Of a DNA stretch of 64,000 nucleotides, positions 49,167 through 60,749 are shown one piece after another. The notes under the pieces were generated by a model. It was not told the origin of the DNA. It made no database searches and saw nothing but the letters and a program-made list of their open reading frames with translations. Source of the DNA: Ottelia alismoides (taxonomy: Eukaryota; Streptophyta; Magnoliopsida; Alismatales; Hydrocharitaceae); NCBI GenBank assembly GCA_037367405.1, contig JAZKJV010002956.1:620001-684000 (forward strand), in the 5' to 3' direction. Each line of letters starts with the position of its first letter. The stretch's first letter is position 1. The position numbers were made by a program, and so were the translations under genes.

Positions 49167-50963
49167 GCATCGGCTTGTAGAGTACCATCTGGGTCTTTTA
49201 TTTACTTAGCCATTTTTGATTACTTGTCTCTTGTGCACCATTTATTTGGAACTGTCTGACATCTCTTTTGTTTTCTTGTGAGGGACCGCTGACCGAGGAG
49301 GATCGCCTAGGGGATCCTGAGCAGCCTTGGGAGGAGGAGCCGGCTATTCTACCCTAGCCGGCAGGAGAGAGCAGGAGGGCTAGAGAGAGAGAGATAGTTG
49401 CTTTTCACTTTTTGTGAGAGAGAGATTTGATTAATTGTAATAATACAGGACTTACTTGGACACTTGAACACTTCGGGCCTAATTTCCGGGTGTTTGTTCA
49501 CCCGGGGGCTCACCGCTGTTTTCTTCGTGTTTTCCCGACTGTCATTTGCCGGTTTTGATTTCATTTTCACTTTCTTTTGTGGATTGAGCCCTTAGATTTA
49601 GGCTTTTGCTTGATCGTCTAGATTAGGTCCAAACACACTAATAACCTCTGCATGTACCTATAGACCGTTTTTGGACTTAGTCTAATTAAACAGTTAACTC
49701 ATCTTCTTAGATCCGCCGCGCCGCGAGCTCTCCCCATAAAGCGCTACTCCTGAACTCGATGTGTCGAGAAGAGGAGGGGAGGGTCTAGACCGGACTCTTA
49801 GGATCGAGGATTGGTGATTAACTGGTGGTTCTTCACGCTAGCAGTTGCCCATCTTAGGACGATTTCCGCATTGCATACCGGCATGTAGTTAGGTTTACAA
49901 ATTCTGCCTTGCATCCCGCATGGAGAGAGCTGGGATTCACTGTAAGTCTTCTCACTTTGCATTCATCATATAGGCACAAAGGTGAGATTTCCATCTTGGT
50001 GCCGACTTGCATTGGCTTTTCCCGACTCTTTTCTCTCTCTGATTTTGGACACATTAGGATAAAGAAAATACAAAATCGTTAGGCGCTTGTTTGAATCTAC
50101 TCAAAAGAAGCGATAACACAAAAAAAATTAAAAAAGGGACTGCTAAGAAAACTTTGATCTAAATAAAAATTGGTAATCGGACTCATTGATTGGGGAGAGT
50201 AACACCCTCACTTGTTTTCAGGTTGCATGGGAAGGTCTCCTTCCAAGTGAGGTGAGCGTTCGTAAGGATTAGAGCCCAAAACCCAACTTGTGGCTGCCTT
50301 GTGTATCGCCTGGATTTCCGAAGTATTGGCGCTACTATCGTACGTAGTCGAGTAGGGCTTGGTCGCCAGTGGTGACTCGCTATTGTGTGAGCACCGGCCT
50401 TGTCCGAAGTACCGAGCATAGGCCACGCCTTCACGGGGGTGTCTGTCTCACCGGCTGCGTCCGAGTAGGATCTTGCACGCTCACGGGTGATTCCGTTGCG
50501 AGCGAGATCCGAAGTATCGGTTTCGCCTATCGGCTTCCTCCCTCTATTTCTTTGGCTGAGTAGGGATCCAGGAAGGGTTACAAGGACCTTAAAAAGCGCA
50601 AGTTACATGTTACACAGGAGGAGGACAAGTACGAGGATACTTTTCCGGCAGTACTCTCGCTCCTATAGGCGTAGCGCTCTAAGGACTCGTTGAAAGATAA
50701 ATTCCTGAAATCAAGATAAAAATTACAAAGATAACAGCCGAACCTTCACGGCTTCACGCGTTGAGTTGGTGAACTCCCTTGTCTTGTGTTTGATTGCCAA
50801 TCACATTTAGGTCAAGATCAAAAATATCGCGCCTTTGCGCAATTTTGCTCCCCTTCTATTTGACACTTGCTCATTGTGAGCCTTCTACTGTTTTACAATC
50901 CTCTTTATTTCTTGTTACCCTCGTGCTCTTCATCCAACATCCATTCCTCTTGATCTTCGCAAG
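49167..50963 (+). other. Leader of Athila B with candidate intron
   Basis: About 1.8 kb without an obvious gene. A GTAAGT donor at 49942, after GAGAGCTGGGATTCACT, and a CTTGTTTTCAG acceptor ending 50221 are conserved with element A and would remove 280 bp. The part from 50222 to 50700 contains several short open frames, none convincing. Confidence 0.55.
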
Positions 50964-52630
50964 ATGTCGCTACACGGATGGTTTAGTCGGGACCCTGCCG
51001 ACACCCACATCGATTCCGTGCCATCGACGTCTCCAATAAAGAGGGGTGATCTCCGAAGAGTTAATTCGGATCTTGCGGATGTCTCTTTGGACTCCCCTAT
51101 TCTCGCCTCTTTCAATACTTGCCTTTCTCCAATTAACCCTCTATTCGGGATGGACTCGCAACCCGAACTAGCTCTTCCCCTTCCAATACACCGGGACTAC
51201 TCTTATCCCCGAAATAACCCCTTGTGGATGGAGGTCGATTTCAGTCAATATCATATGCTCCGTTCACAACATTCTGGGATTGACCTTAATCCCAGATTCA
51301 TCTCAACAGTTGGTGCTGAGGAAGATATTGATCAGGGTTTACTCCGTCATGCAGATCTTCAACCTGATCAAGAGTCAGAGATTCAAGTACAGTCTGAGAT
51401 GGCAGGAGGAAGAGGGAAAGGACCACAGCCCCAGCAAGAGCCTGAAGACAATATGGCAGAAGGACAATATACTACGTAGGGTGAGGTCAACAGTCAATTG
51501 CTGGCTTCCATTCAAGCCATTCAGCAGCAGTTGACCAATCAGGCTTTAGCCCAGAATGCCTTTCAGGACATGCTGAATGATCTGAGGAGGAGGGCCGATG
51601 CAAGAGACGGCCGACGGGAGGATGATCCCAATTTCGAGGAAGTCAATGATGAGTTCTCAGTGGGACCTGACTTTGAAGCAGCAGAAGAAGATCCACCGCA
51701 GCCCAAGCCCACACTCAAGCAGACATACAACCCAGGAGCAGGGCGCATCACTGAGTGGATTCAGATTCCACGTATGCACGCCCACTTCGAGCTGAAGCCG
51801 CAGTTTCTGTCGCTGCTTCCCACCTTTCATGGGAACACCACTGAAGAGCCATATATTTTTCTCAAGAAGTTTAACCGCATCTGCTCCACTGCTCACTACC
51901 CTGGGGTTCCCCTGGATGTGATTAAGATGACCGCATTCTCTTTCAGCCTTCAAGACAAGGCCCTTTACTGGGTCGACCATCTCGGGAAGGTCGTCACCAC
52001 CTGGGAGGAATTGAAATCTGCTTTCCTCCATAAATTTTATCCTCTGGGAAGATTAAACCAGATGCGTGCCCGGATCTCCAGTTTCTGCCAGCAGCCCCAC
52101 GAGACGATCCATGAAGCGTGGGAGAGATTCAAGGATCTCCAGGAGAAGTGCCCCCACCATGAAATACCCAAGACCAGTCTCGTGCAACACTTCTTTGGGG
52201 GGCTATCATTTGAGAGCCAAAAGCTCGTGGATGCAGCTTGCGGCGGTTCACATTTTAACAAGGACGAGGATGTAGTATGGAACGTCTTCGAAGAAATGGC
52301 TGAGGGAGAAGCAGCTCAATCCTCGTCTAGAGTTTACATGAAGCCACCGACCGCCATCAGCAAGCCAGTTAACATGGCTTCTCACACTGAGGACAAAGAT
52401 GAAAGCTCCAACCTGAGTATCATCGGGAGCCACTTGTCCAAAGTGGACATCATCGAGAAGAGGTCGCAGGACCTCGAAAAACTGGCAGTTATAGAGAAGA
52501 GGACCCAAGGTCTGGAGAAGCTCGACCAGATCTCCCAGCAGCTGGAGCAGCTCGTCCGAGCATTAAATGCAAACATGTGCAACGCTGTGTCTACCTCTGC
52601 CGAGCCGAACGCTGAGAAGAAGGAGCCTAC
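50964..52630 (+). pseudogene. Athila B gag, left portion, with one premature stop
   Basis: The frame starts at ATGTCG (50964) and is open apart from TAG at 51477-51479; the long piece from 51498 is in the same frame. Residues encoded by about 51810-52310 form the retrotransposon gag core, with LYWVDHL, FLHKFYPLGR, HETIHEAWERFKDL, CPHHEIP and a DAACGG stretch, as in Athila gag proteins. A coiled-coil-like charged segment (about 52400-52560) follows. Copia E interrupts after codon sequence AAG GAG CCT AC. The gag protein forms the particle that packages element RNA; this copy cannot make it whole. Confidence 0.88.
52626..52630. repeat. Target site duplication of copia E, left copy
   Basis: CCTAC, matched exactly at 63108-63112. 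Confidence 0.95.
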
Positions 52631-54289
52631 TGTTAGACTTGTGAGCCCTGGGCGAACCATTCTTACAATAAATGTTATTGTAATATTTATGTTTATCAAT
52701 AAAAGTTATTGATGTTTCACTCCCTTTCTGAAATTATTTGAATGAATGCACTATAAGGTCCCTCTGTACAATTAGGGTTATGTACCATGGCCAGCTTGAT
52801 GATCATATAGCTGTTGTTTCATTAAATGAATCATAGAGGCTGGTGTTTGAATGAACATCTAAGGAGTTAGATGGAGGACTCATCAAACACCGTCAAATGA
52901 TTGTCAAGTGGAGATCTCCAGCCTGAGTAGGAGATGGCAATCCTTTCTCACATAGGCTGATATCTGACCGACCTCTTGATGCAGGTCCTCTGCATGGGAA
53001 TAGTGATTCGGAGGTGTCAGATTAGTTAGGTCAATGGGTTGACCTAACGAGATCGAGATAACTTAAGTCCTATGTTGAATGCTGTCACAGCATAGGCACG
53101 CATCCTCTGACCGGAGACAGATATATTGCTATATATCTGAGTATGTACATTTGGCAGACCAATAGGTTGATGACCTAACCAAGGTCTATACACCGGCGAG
53201 CTGGTGTGCATATAAGGGTATATGAGCAATATGATCTCTCAAAGGAATCATACAGGTTCACTTGTGAACCGGAAGACATGAGCTCACTCATGAGGTATTG
53301 GGACCGATCAAATTCCATGCATGGTCGTCATGCTTTGGAAGCATGACATGAATTTGAAGGTATGATATATGCTTTGGGAAAGCATATGATCGATACCAAA
53401 TCCCAATGACCAAGATTGAGAAACTTAATGATTAAACTCTGAAGAAGACAGTATAAAATGATCTTGATCTTCGGGTTGATCATGGGTCTTCCAGTATGCA
53501 GGATGTACAGGTATTGGGAATACCTGAAGGATGATGTGATCATAAACGATTGTATATCCATGACGCTTCCATTCCGAGGGAGTGATGAAACAGGTCTGGA
53601 TTTTAGTGACTCCTTTCAGTAGAGAAGCAATCCGATCTTAGTCCAAGTATTGGACATTGATCTGAATGGGATTCAGATTCAATGAGAAGATTGGATTTGC
53701 GGCCTTGATTTAATCAAGCATCTGTGAGAGGTCCGTAAGATCTGGATTTGAGATGAGATCTCAACATCCAAGTCACTATACGTGGAATAATACAATCGCC
53801 CTATCCTTGTCTCCAAGTATCTGCGGAGAAAGCACATTATTCTTGAAAGGGTTCAAGAATAGTTCTTTTGATGAAATATCCAAGCAAGGACTTGATGATT
53901 AAATGTGATTTAATTATCAAGCTTAAATATGAATATGATTCATATTGAGAAAATGATTATCTAAGATAATTAAATTGGATTTAATTATCAAGGATTAAGA
54001 GAATGTGGATAACACTATCCATGATATATGCATGTTATAAATATGATTTATAATATACATATATAAGAGAGAGAATTTATGTAAATAGCATTTGTTAATT
54101 AATAATGTGAATTGGATTCACATTTGTTAATTAATTGGAAATGCAATTTACTAACAAGTTTGGGTTGTGAATATGATTCACACAATATTCAATGGCAAGA
54201 GTGAAATATTCACAAATTAATTTGGAATTAATTTAGTGAATATTTATTGCGATTAATTAAGGAATAATAGAATAAATAAAATGGAGATA

Positions 54290-54362
54290 ACAACCACCAT
54301 CATGGGTGGCGTCACCCATGAATTGTTCATGGGTGACGCCCCCCCTTTTTAGGAGGGTGGTT
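54290..54362. repeat. Inverted-repeat module in U3 of copia E
   Basis: CATGGGTG and CACCCATG face each other at 54301-54320, a further CATGGGTGACGCC follows at 54329, and outer arms AACCACC and GGTGGTT enclose the module. An identical module is in the 3' LTR (near 62400-62480). Other subfamilies have different palindromes at this place. Confidence 0.7.
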
Positions 54363-54502
54363 AACTCCACTTAATTTATTGTGTTATCTCTTGATTAATT
54401 GTTGTTATTGAACAACAATCCTAGCCATTGATTCATCATGGACCAAGCATAGCCCTTGGATCATGTGTCCCATGGATTGAGATCCATTGGATCCTAAACT
54501 AG

Positions 54503-54511
54503 TATAAAAGG
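54503..54511 (+). promoter_or_regulatory. TATA box of copia E 5' LTR
   Basis: TATAAAAGG, about 60 bases ahead of the CT-rich tract that probably lies in the 5' untranslated part of the transcript. Confidence 0.7.
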
Positions 54512-54998
54512 AGGGCTAGGGTAGCCTCTCCAAGGTACATCATCTAGAGTTGTGAAAGACAACTTCTCTCTCTCTCTCTCTCTCTCTAATTCTCGTGTGT
54601 GGTCTCTCTCTCAATTTCCAAGTGGCCGTCCACTTTGAATATTGAAGAAGAGAGGATCTTGCTTCGCCTTCGACGCTTGGATCTTCATCAAGGATTGCGG
54701 GAAGGACGCGACTCATCATCGTGCCCGCAAGCGCATTCTCCGTGGGTCGGACTTAAGATAGGAGGATCTCTACTTTGGGATCTCGCGATCACAACCACGC
54801 TTCAAGAGGTAACCCTTGTACTTTGTGGTTTGATGAAACGATCCGAGAAGTGTTCTCGTGATTATGTGGTTTCATCGTTATGTTAAAAATTTTAATTTCC
54901 GCTGCTTCTAGCATCTAATACGACTAGTTGCTCCGATCGTATACGATACGATCAACACGCTTCCGTGATGCGCTTAAGGATTCACAATATCCTTCAAG

Positions 54999-55011
54999 TG
55001 GTATCAGAGCC
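54999..55011 (+). promoter_or_regulatory. Primer-binding site of copia E (initiator tRNA-Met)
   Basis: TGGTATCAGAGCC, two bases after the LTR, is the standard plant copia site complementary to the initiator tRNA-Met 3' end. Confidence 0.92.
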
Positions 55012-56813
55012 ATAGGTCGAATAAGGTTTTGGATGTGATCCATGAACCTTGGAGGATTTGGTTCTTGAAAGGGTTGCGAAATTTTTACTGCATTTCAATT
55101 TTCGCACCTCTGTCTAATTGAATTTTTCCGTACTGTTTAAAATGTTTAAACACGAAAATTTCAATTGGATTTTGTTCCCCATTAAACAAGGAAACCATAG
55201 GACTTGAGTTTACTAAATTTGGACTTTATTTGCTCAAGATATGGCTTTTTGAATATGACTATATTCACTGTTGCGGGAACTGCGGATTTGAACGTAATTG
55301 ATGAGATGATTACGGTTTTAATCCACCTTGAAATGCGTGAATTATCACTTGGGTTCTTTAATAAATCAAATAGGCAATCTTTGGAAACTGAGTTTGCATT
55401 TGTTGGATTTAAATTGATCAAGATAAGTTAATTTTAGTGATTGGGGGTCACTGTTGGAAATTAACAATTTTGATCTTGAACCTTGTGATATGTCATTCAA
55501 TAATCTTGATGAAAATTAATTGTTAATTTTCTGGAATAATTAGTGATAAATATTTGTGAAATATTTAAAGAAATAATTATTTCATTGAATGACACTTGCC
55601 TAAACTACAATGATAAGATATTAGATCTTGATCATTGTTTCATCAACAAACATTGCTTTCATGAAAACCATAGTTTATCCTACAATAGTTGTAGGACAAC
55701 TTTTACATGAAAAACCCTTCTTTTGCTTGAATAGGATTGGGGATTTGTCTAGAAAATCTCCTTATAATAAAAAATGTTTTGATTTGTACTATATGGTATA
55801 ACTTTCGGTTGAAGAACCGATGAACATCTCAAAGTACATGATGGTCTATTTGGTATTATCCTTTCCCGAGGCGGATGTGGTGCCTAGTCGGAGAGCATTG
55901 GGGTCGCGGGTTGCAACGTATGTGGTCCGTCCCACTCTCGTCGGTACTGGCCATGACAGCGGGTAGGGATTGTATAATACCGGAGACAGACAATATGTAT
56001 TTTTCTAATTATTAAAATTCGAATAATACGTATTTTGAGATTATACCTACTATTCAAGTAAAAGACGTGTTTGTTGATGATTGGGCTAAATGATTAATTT
56101 AATATGATTAAATTAATCATACCTAATAAACACACTATTTTGAATAGATGTGTATTTCCCTTGGAAGAATTAATTGTGTGAATGTGATTCACAATAATTA
56201 ATTATAAAATTTGAATATGAGGTGGAGGATCACATAAGTGACATCCATGGTCTCCCGTCAAGGCAAAGGATTTCGTCGCCAGTTGTTGTGTATGGGAGAC
56301 GCCTGTTCGAAGTGACAGATCCTGTGCATGATTTAATTGGATCGGGTTCTTTGCTTCTCGAAAGAGTAAGGCCGTATACGTAGTGACCCCAATATCGGGT
56401 CCTTATATTATTGGGGCGATATTGGATTGCGTATAGCGAGTATTAAGCCTGTTGACGGTTGGTTCAATTAACAACGGGTCAACATCATCTTAGGGGTGGT
56501 GGGCCCGGGTGTTAAAGACCGAATTGGGAAATGCAAGTTGGACTTGCAAGGAGGAATGTGTTCCCGCTTCTCTTATTCGAGTCACAGGTTCTCATATTAT
56601 TGGGATGTGATAAGGATAGAGAGGAGATCCCAGATCTTGCTTGAGATATAGCGGTCAGTATATCTCTTACTTTGAAAGAAAAATAAGGGAATAATCTTTC
56701 AAAGTCGACATGGCAGGACAAATTTGATTTAAAATGCCTTAATCAAATTACTCTTAAAATGAATATATATTTAATCTATATATTCTAATATAGTGCATTC
56801 TTAATTTCAGAAA
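55012..56813 (+). other. Long conserved leader of copia E
   Basis: About 1.8 kb between primer site and gag, with no conserved reading frame although large blocks match the leaders of C and element 1. The most conserved parts are 55865-55980 (CGGGTTGCAACG, TGGCCATGACAGCGGG) and 56220-56640 (CATCCATGGTCTCCCGTCAA, TTTGCTTCTCGAAAGAGTAA, CCCCAATATCGGGTCC, ATTATTGGGGCGATATTGG). The last two can pair with one another. Possible roles are packaging or dimerisation of the RNA or internal initiation, all inferred. Confidence 0.7.
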
Positions 56814-59800
56814 ATGAAGTCCATGAACCCACTTAGCAGGCTTCTAGAGGTCAACCAGTTGACCGGACCAAATTATTCGGATTGGATCCGAAATTTGGAT
56901 CTTGTTCTCTGTGCAGAGCGCATCTCCTACGTGCTTAGCAAGGACAAGATAGCAGACCCTGTGACTGATGAAGATAAATCATATAATGAAAAATATGATG
57001 AAGATAATAATCTGGCAAGATGTTACATCCTTGGGTCATTGTCCAATGTGCTTCAGAAGCAACATGTGGAAATGAACCATTGCCAGGAAATTATGCTGAG
57101 TCTGAAAGAAATGTTCGGTGACATAAACCGCACACAGCGTTATAATGTGATGAAAGAGCTTATTCGCTGCAAGATGCAGGAAGGGACCTCTGTCAGAGAA
57201 CATGTACTCAAAATGTTTGGGTACCTCTCTGAGCTGGAAACCCTGGGAGCGTACTTGGACTCTGAAATGCAAGCTGATTTCATTCTCCTGTCGCTCCCTA
57301 AGTCTTTCAACAACTTTGTTGTGTCTTACCACATGAACAAAGGTGATTTCACAAACGCTGGGCTGTTGGCTGCTTTGAAGTCTGCAGAAGACGTCTTGAA
57401 GAAGGACGGCCCCTCTGCTAGTGCAATGGTTGCACAGGTGAGAGGAAAGCGCGGGCGGAAGCAAGGTTCTCAGAAGGGCCCAGCCTCGAAGAGAAAGAAG
57501 AAGAATCAAGGAGTTGGTTCATCTTCTAGTGCTTCCACACTGATGACATCGAAAAAGACCGATGTCTGTCACCACTGCAAGAAGCCGGGGCACTGGCGGC
57601 GTAACTGCCCGGATTACCTGAATTCTACCGACAAAGGTAAAGCCCCAGCAGGTATGAAATCTACTTTCATCATTGAAACCAGCTTTCTCGTTGGACGAGA
57701 AGGAAGTTGGGTTATAGATTCTGGTGCTTCTGTTCATGTATGCAATTCATTGCATTTGTTTCAGGAAACTAGGAATCTGGAGCAAGGGGAGATAGTTATC
57801 CAGATGGGATCTGATGCAAGTGTTGCAGCAGTCGCCATCGGGACATGCAGACTGTCATTATCTAGTGGTCGAGTCCTAGTACTTAAAGAGTGTCTTTATG
57901 TACCTGAGGTCAGGAGGAACTTGATATCTGTGTCTAAGCTTGTTAGACATGGGTACTCTTTCCTGTTCTGTAATAAATTAGTCATTAATAAATATGATAA
58001 ATTTGTTGCGGAAGGTGTTCTGACTTCTAGTGGACTCTATGAATTGTGCATTGATGAATGTGTCATAAATGTCACTACCACTAATAATAAAACCCCCAAG
58101 AGATCCAGGGAGAATGGAAATCATTCGAATATGATTTGGCATCAAAGGCTTGGTCATTTATCTGTTGATAGGATCAATAGATTGATAAAGGATGGACCTT
58201 TAGATTTTCTACAGGTTCAAACTTTACCTACCTGTGAACATTGTATTCGAGGTAAAATGACCAGGATGCCTTTCCGTAACAAGGTTACGAGATGCGAGGG
58301 TATTCTCGACCTAATACATACTGATGTATGTGGTCCCTTCAATACCGCGACTAGAAATGGATATCGATATTATTTGACGTTTATCGATGACCATTCGCGA
58401 TATGGGTTTATCTTCCTGCTTCGTCATAAATCTGAAACCTTTGAAAAGTTCAAAGAGTTTAAGGCTTTGGTTGAGAACCAAGCCGACAGGAAGATTAAAC
58501 GGATTCGATCTGACCGAGGTGGTGAATACCTCTCAGATGAATTCAAGGAATACCTTAAAGAGAGTGGAATTGTCTCCAATCTCACTCCTCCTGGAACTCC
58601 CCAACTTAATGGTGTTGCTGAAAGACGCAACAGGACCATCATGGACATGGTCCGTTCGATGATGAGTAAAGCACATTTACCTCTTAGTTTCTGGGGATAT
58701 GCAGTAGAGACTGCAATATATATCCTAAACAAGATTCCTAGCAAGTCTATACCAAAGACTCCTCATGAGCTCTGGTATGGAACCAAACCTAGTGTCAATC
58801 ACTTGAGGGTTTGGGGATGCTTGGTTCATGCGAAGAACGTGGACGCAAGTAAGCTAGAATCTCGCACTCGTGAGTGCTACTTCATTGGGTATGTGGAAGA
58901 TGGTATTGGATACCAGCTTTATGACCCTGAGACCCAAAAGGTTTTTGTCTCTAGGGATGTGAAATTTCTGGAGGATGATTTCCTTAAAGGTCAAGACAAG
59001 AATGAAGTAGAGGAGCTCATTGAATCCCCTGAGGATTCTGAGATTCCTGAACCAGAAACTGAAGAAATAAATGAAGATGAAACACCCATACCTCTTCGAA
59101 GGAGTTCGAGGGTGGTTGCACCACCTGAAAGGTATGGATTCCATGTGTCAGGTGAGACTGACAGTGATCCTTCTTCATATGATGAAGCACTTGCGGATCA
59201 TGACATGGATAGATGGATGCTAGCAATGAAGTCAGAGATTGACTCCATGCATAAGAATGGTGTATGGACCCTAGAGGATCCACCTAGAGGGGTAAAACCC
59301 ATTGGGTGTAAATGGATCTTCAAGAGAAAGAGGGGACCTGATGGGAAAGTAGAGACTTTCAAGGCACGGCTCGTAGCCAAGGGCTACACACAGAGAGAAG
59401 GCATCGACTACGATGAGACATTCTCTCCTGTGGCCATGCTTAAGTCCATCAGGACACTGCTAGCTATAGCTGCATATCTTGACTACGACATCTGGCAGAT
59501 GGACGTCAAGACGGCTTTCCTCAATGGATACCTCGAGGAGGATATCTATATGGAGCAGCCCCAGGGCTTCATAGCTGAGGACGGTAAAGTATGCAAGCTG
59601 AAGAAATCCATCTATGGGCTCAAACAAGCTTCTCGTAGTTGGAACATCAGATTTGACGAAACCATAAAGAGTTATGATTTTGTGCAAAACCCTGATGAAC
59701 CTTGTGTGTACAAGAAGCTTAGTGGGAGCGCCATTGTGTTCATCGTGCTTTATGTAGATGATATCCTTATCATTGGGAATGATACAGGAATGATGACCAG

Positions 59801-60734
59801 TGTGAAGATTTGGCTATCCCATACCTTCGAGATGAAAGATCTTGGAGAAGCCTCTTACATCTTAGGCCTGAAGTTGTTCAGAAATCGAGAAAAGAGAATA
59901 TTGGGATTATCACAACATGGATACATCAAGAAGATTCTTGAACGATTCCGTATGGATAGTTCAAAGAAAGGATTCCTCCCCTTAGGACATGGTATCCATC
60001 TGTCCAAAGGAGTGGCTCCTCAAAGTGTTGAGGAAAAGAAGGCCATGGCTGGATGCCCTTATGCATCAGCCGTAGGAAGTTTGATGTATGCCATGATGTG
60101 TACTAGGCCAGACATCTGCCATGCAGTGGGAGTGGTAAGTCGTTACCAATCCTGCTATGGAGAGAAACACTGGAATGCAGTAAAGAACATATTCAAATAT
60201 CTAAGACGGACGCAAGATTACATCTTGGTCTATGGGGATGGTGATCTCCAAGTCTTGGGATATACAGATTCAGACTTCCAGTCAGATATTGATGATCGAA
60301 AGTCGACATCAGGGTTTGTATTCCTGTTGAACGGTGGTGCTGTGAGCTGGAGAAGCAAGAAGCAGGACACTACGGCAGATTCAACAACAGAAGCCAAATA
60401 CATTGCCGCATCGGATGCTGCAAAAGAGGCGGTGTGGTTGCGCAAGTTCATCTTGGAACTTGGCGTAGTTTCCTCTGATACTCCCGTCCCGTTACTCTGC
60501 GATAACACTGGAGCCATTGCCTAAGCAAAGGAACCCAGGTGCCATCAGAAGAGCAAACACGTGGAGAGGAAATACCACATCATTCGGGAGATTCAAAAGC
60601 GTGGTGATATTATCATCACCAAGGTGGCCTCTGCCGACAACATTGCTGATCCTCTTACCAAACCTCTGACACAGAAGTTTTTTGACCAGCATGTAATGAG
60701 TATGGGTTTACGGATTGTACCTGAATGGTTCTGA
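56814..60734 (+). pseudogene. Copia gag-pol polyprotein of element E, one nonsense codon
   Basis: A frame of 1306 codons starts at ATG 56814 and ends at TGA 60732-60734, broken only by TAA at 60522-60524 (codon 1237). Order of parts: gag with a CCHC zinc knuckle at residues 252-265 (CHHCKKPGHWRRNC) after a Lys/Arg-rich stretch; protease with DSGA at 302-305; integrase zinc region near 440-480 and DD35E core at Asp504, Asp567 and Glu603; RT with YVDD at 980-983; RNase H with Asp1152 in YTDSD. The stop falls just after LLCDNTGAIA, removing the last 70 residues of RNase H. C has Gln there, so a single C-to-T change explains it. Gag and pol share one frame. No env is present. Confidence 0.95.
60522..60524 (+). 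other. Premature TAA in RNase H of copia E
   Basis: GCC ATT GCC TAA GCA AAG here versus a CAA codon at the equivalent place in C. The frame downstream (60525-60734) remains fully open to the natural stop. Confidence 0.92.
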
Positions 60735-60749
60735 GGGCTAGTGGGAGAT
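60733..60749 (+). promoter_or_regulatory. Polypurine tract of copia E
   Basis: GAGGGCTAGTGGGAGAT abuts the 3' LTR and overlaps the natural gag-pol stop codon by two bases, leaving no 3' untranslated spacer inside the element. Confidence 0.8.

Larger units (their letters stand above)
52631..54996 (+). repeat. 5' LTR of copia E
   Basis: 2366 bp, starting TGTTAGACTTG and ending ATATCCTTCA. It contains a GC-rich palindromic module (54290-54362), a TATA box and a longer CT tract (about 54563-54587) than the 3' LTR. Confidence 0.97.

Noticed and set aside
56512..56721. Minus-strand frame in the leader of E
   Set aside because: It is an antisense shadow of the conserved leader, without counterparts in C or element 1.
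60525..60749. Envelope-like or additional frame after pol in copia E
   Set aside because: The sequence after the premature stop is simply the in-frame rest of RNase H up to the purine tract; there is no room for another gene.
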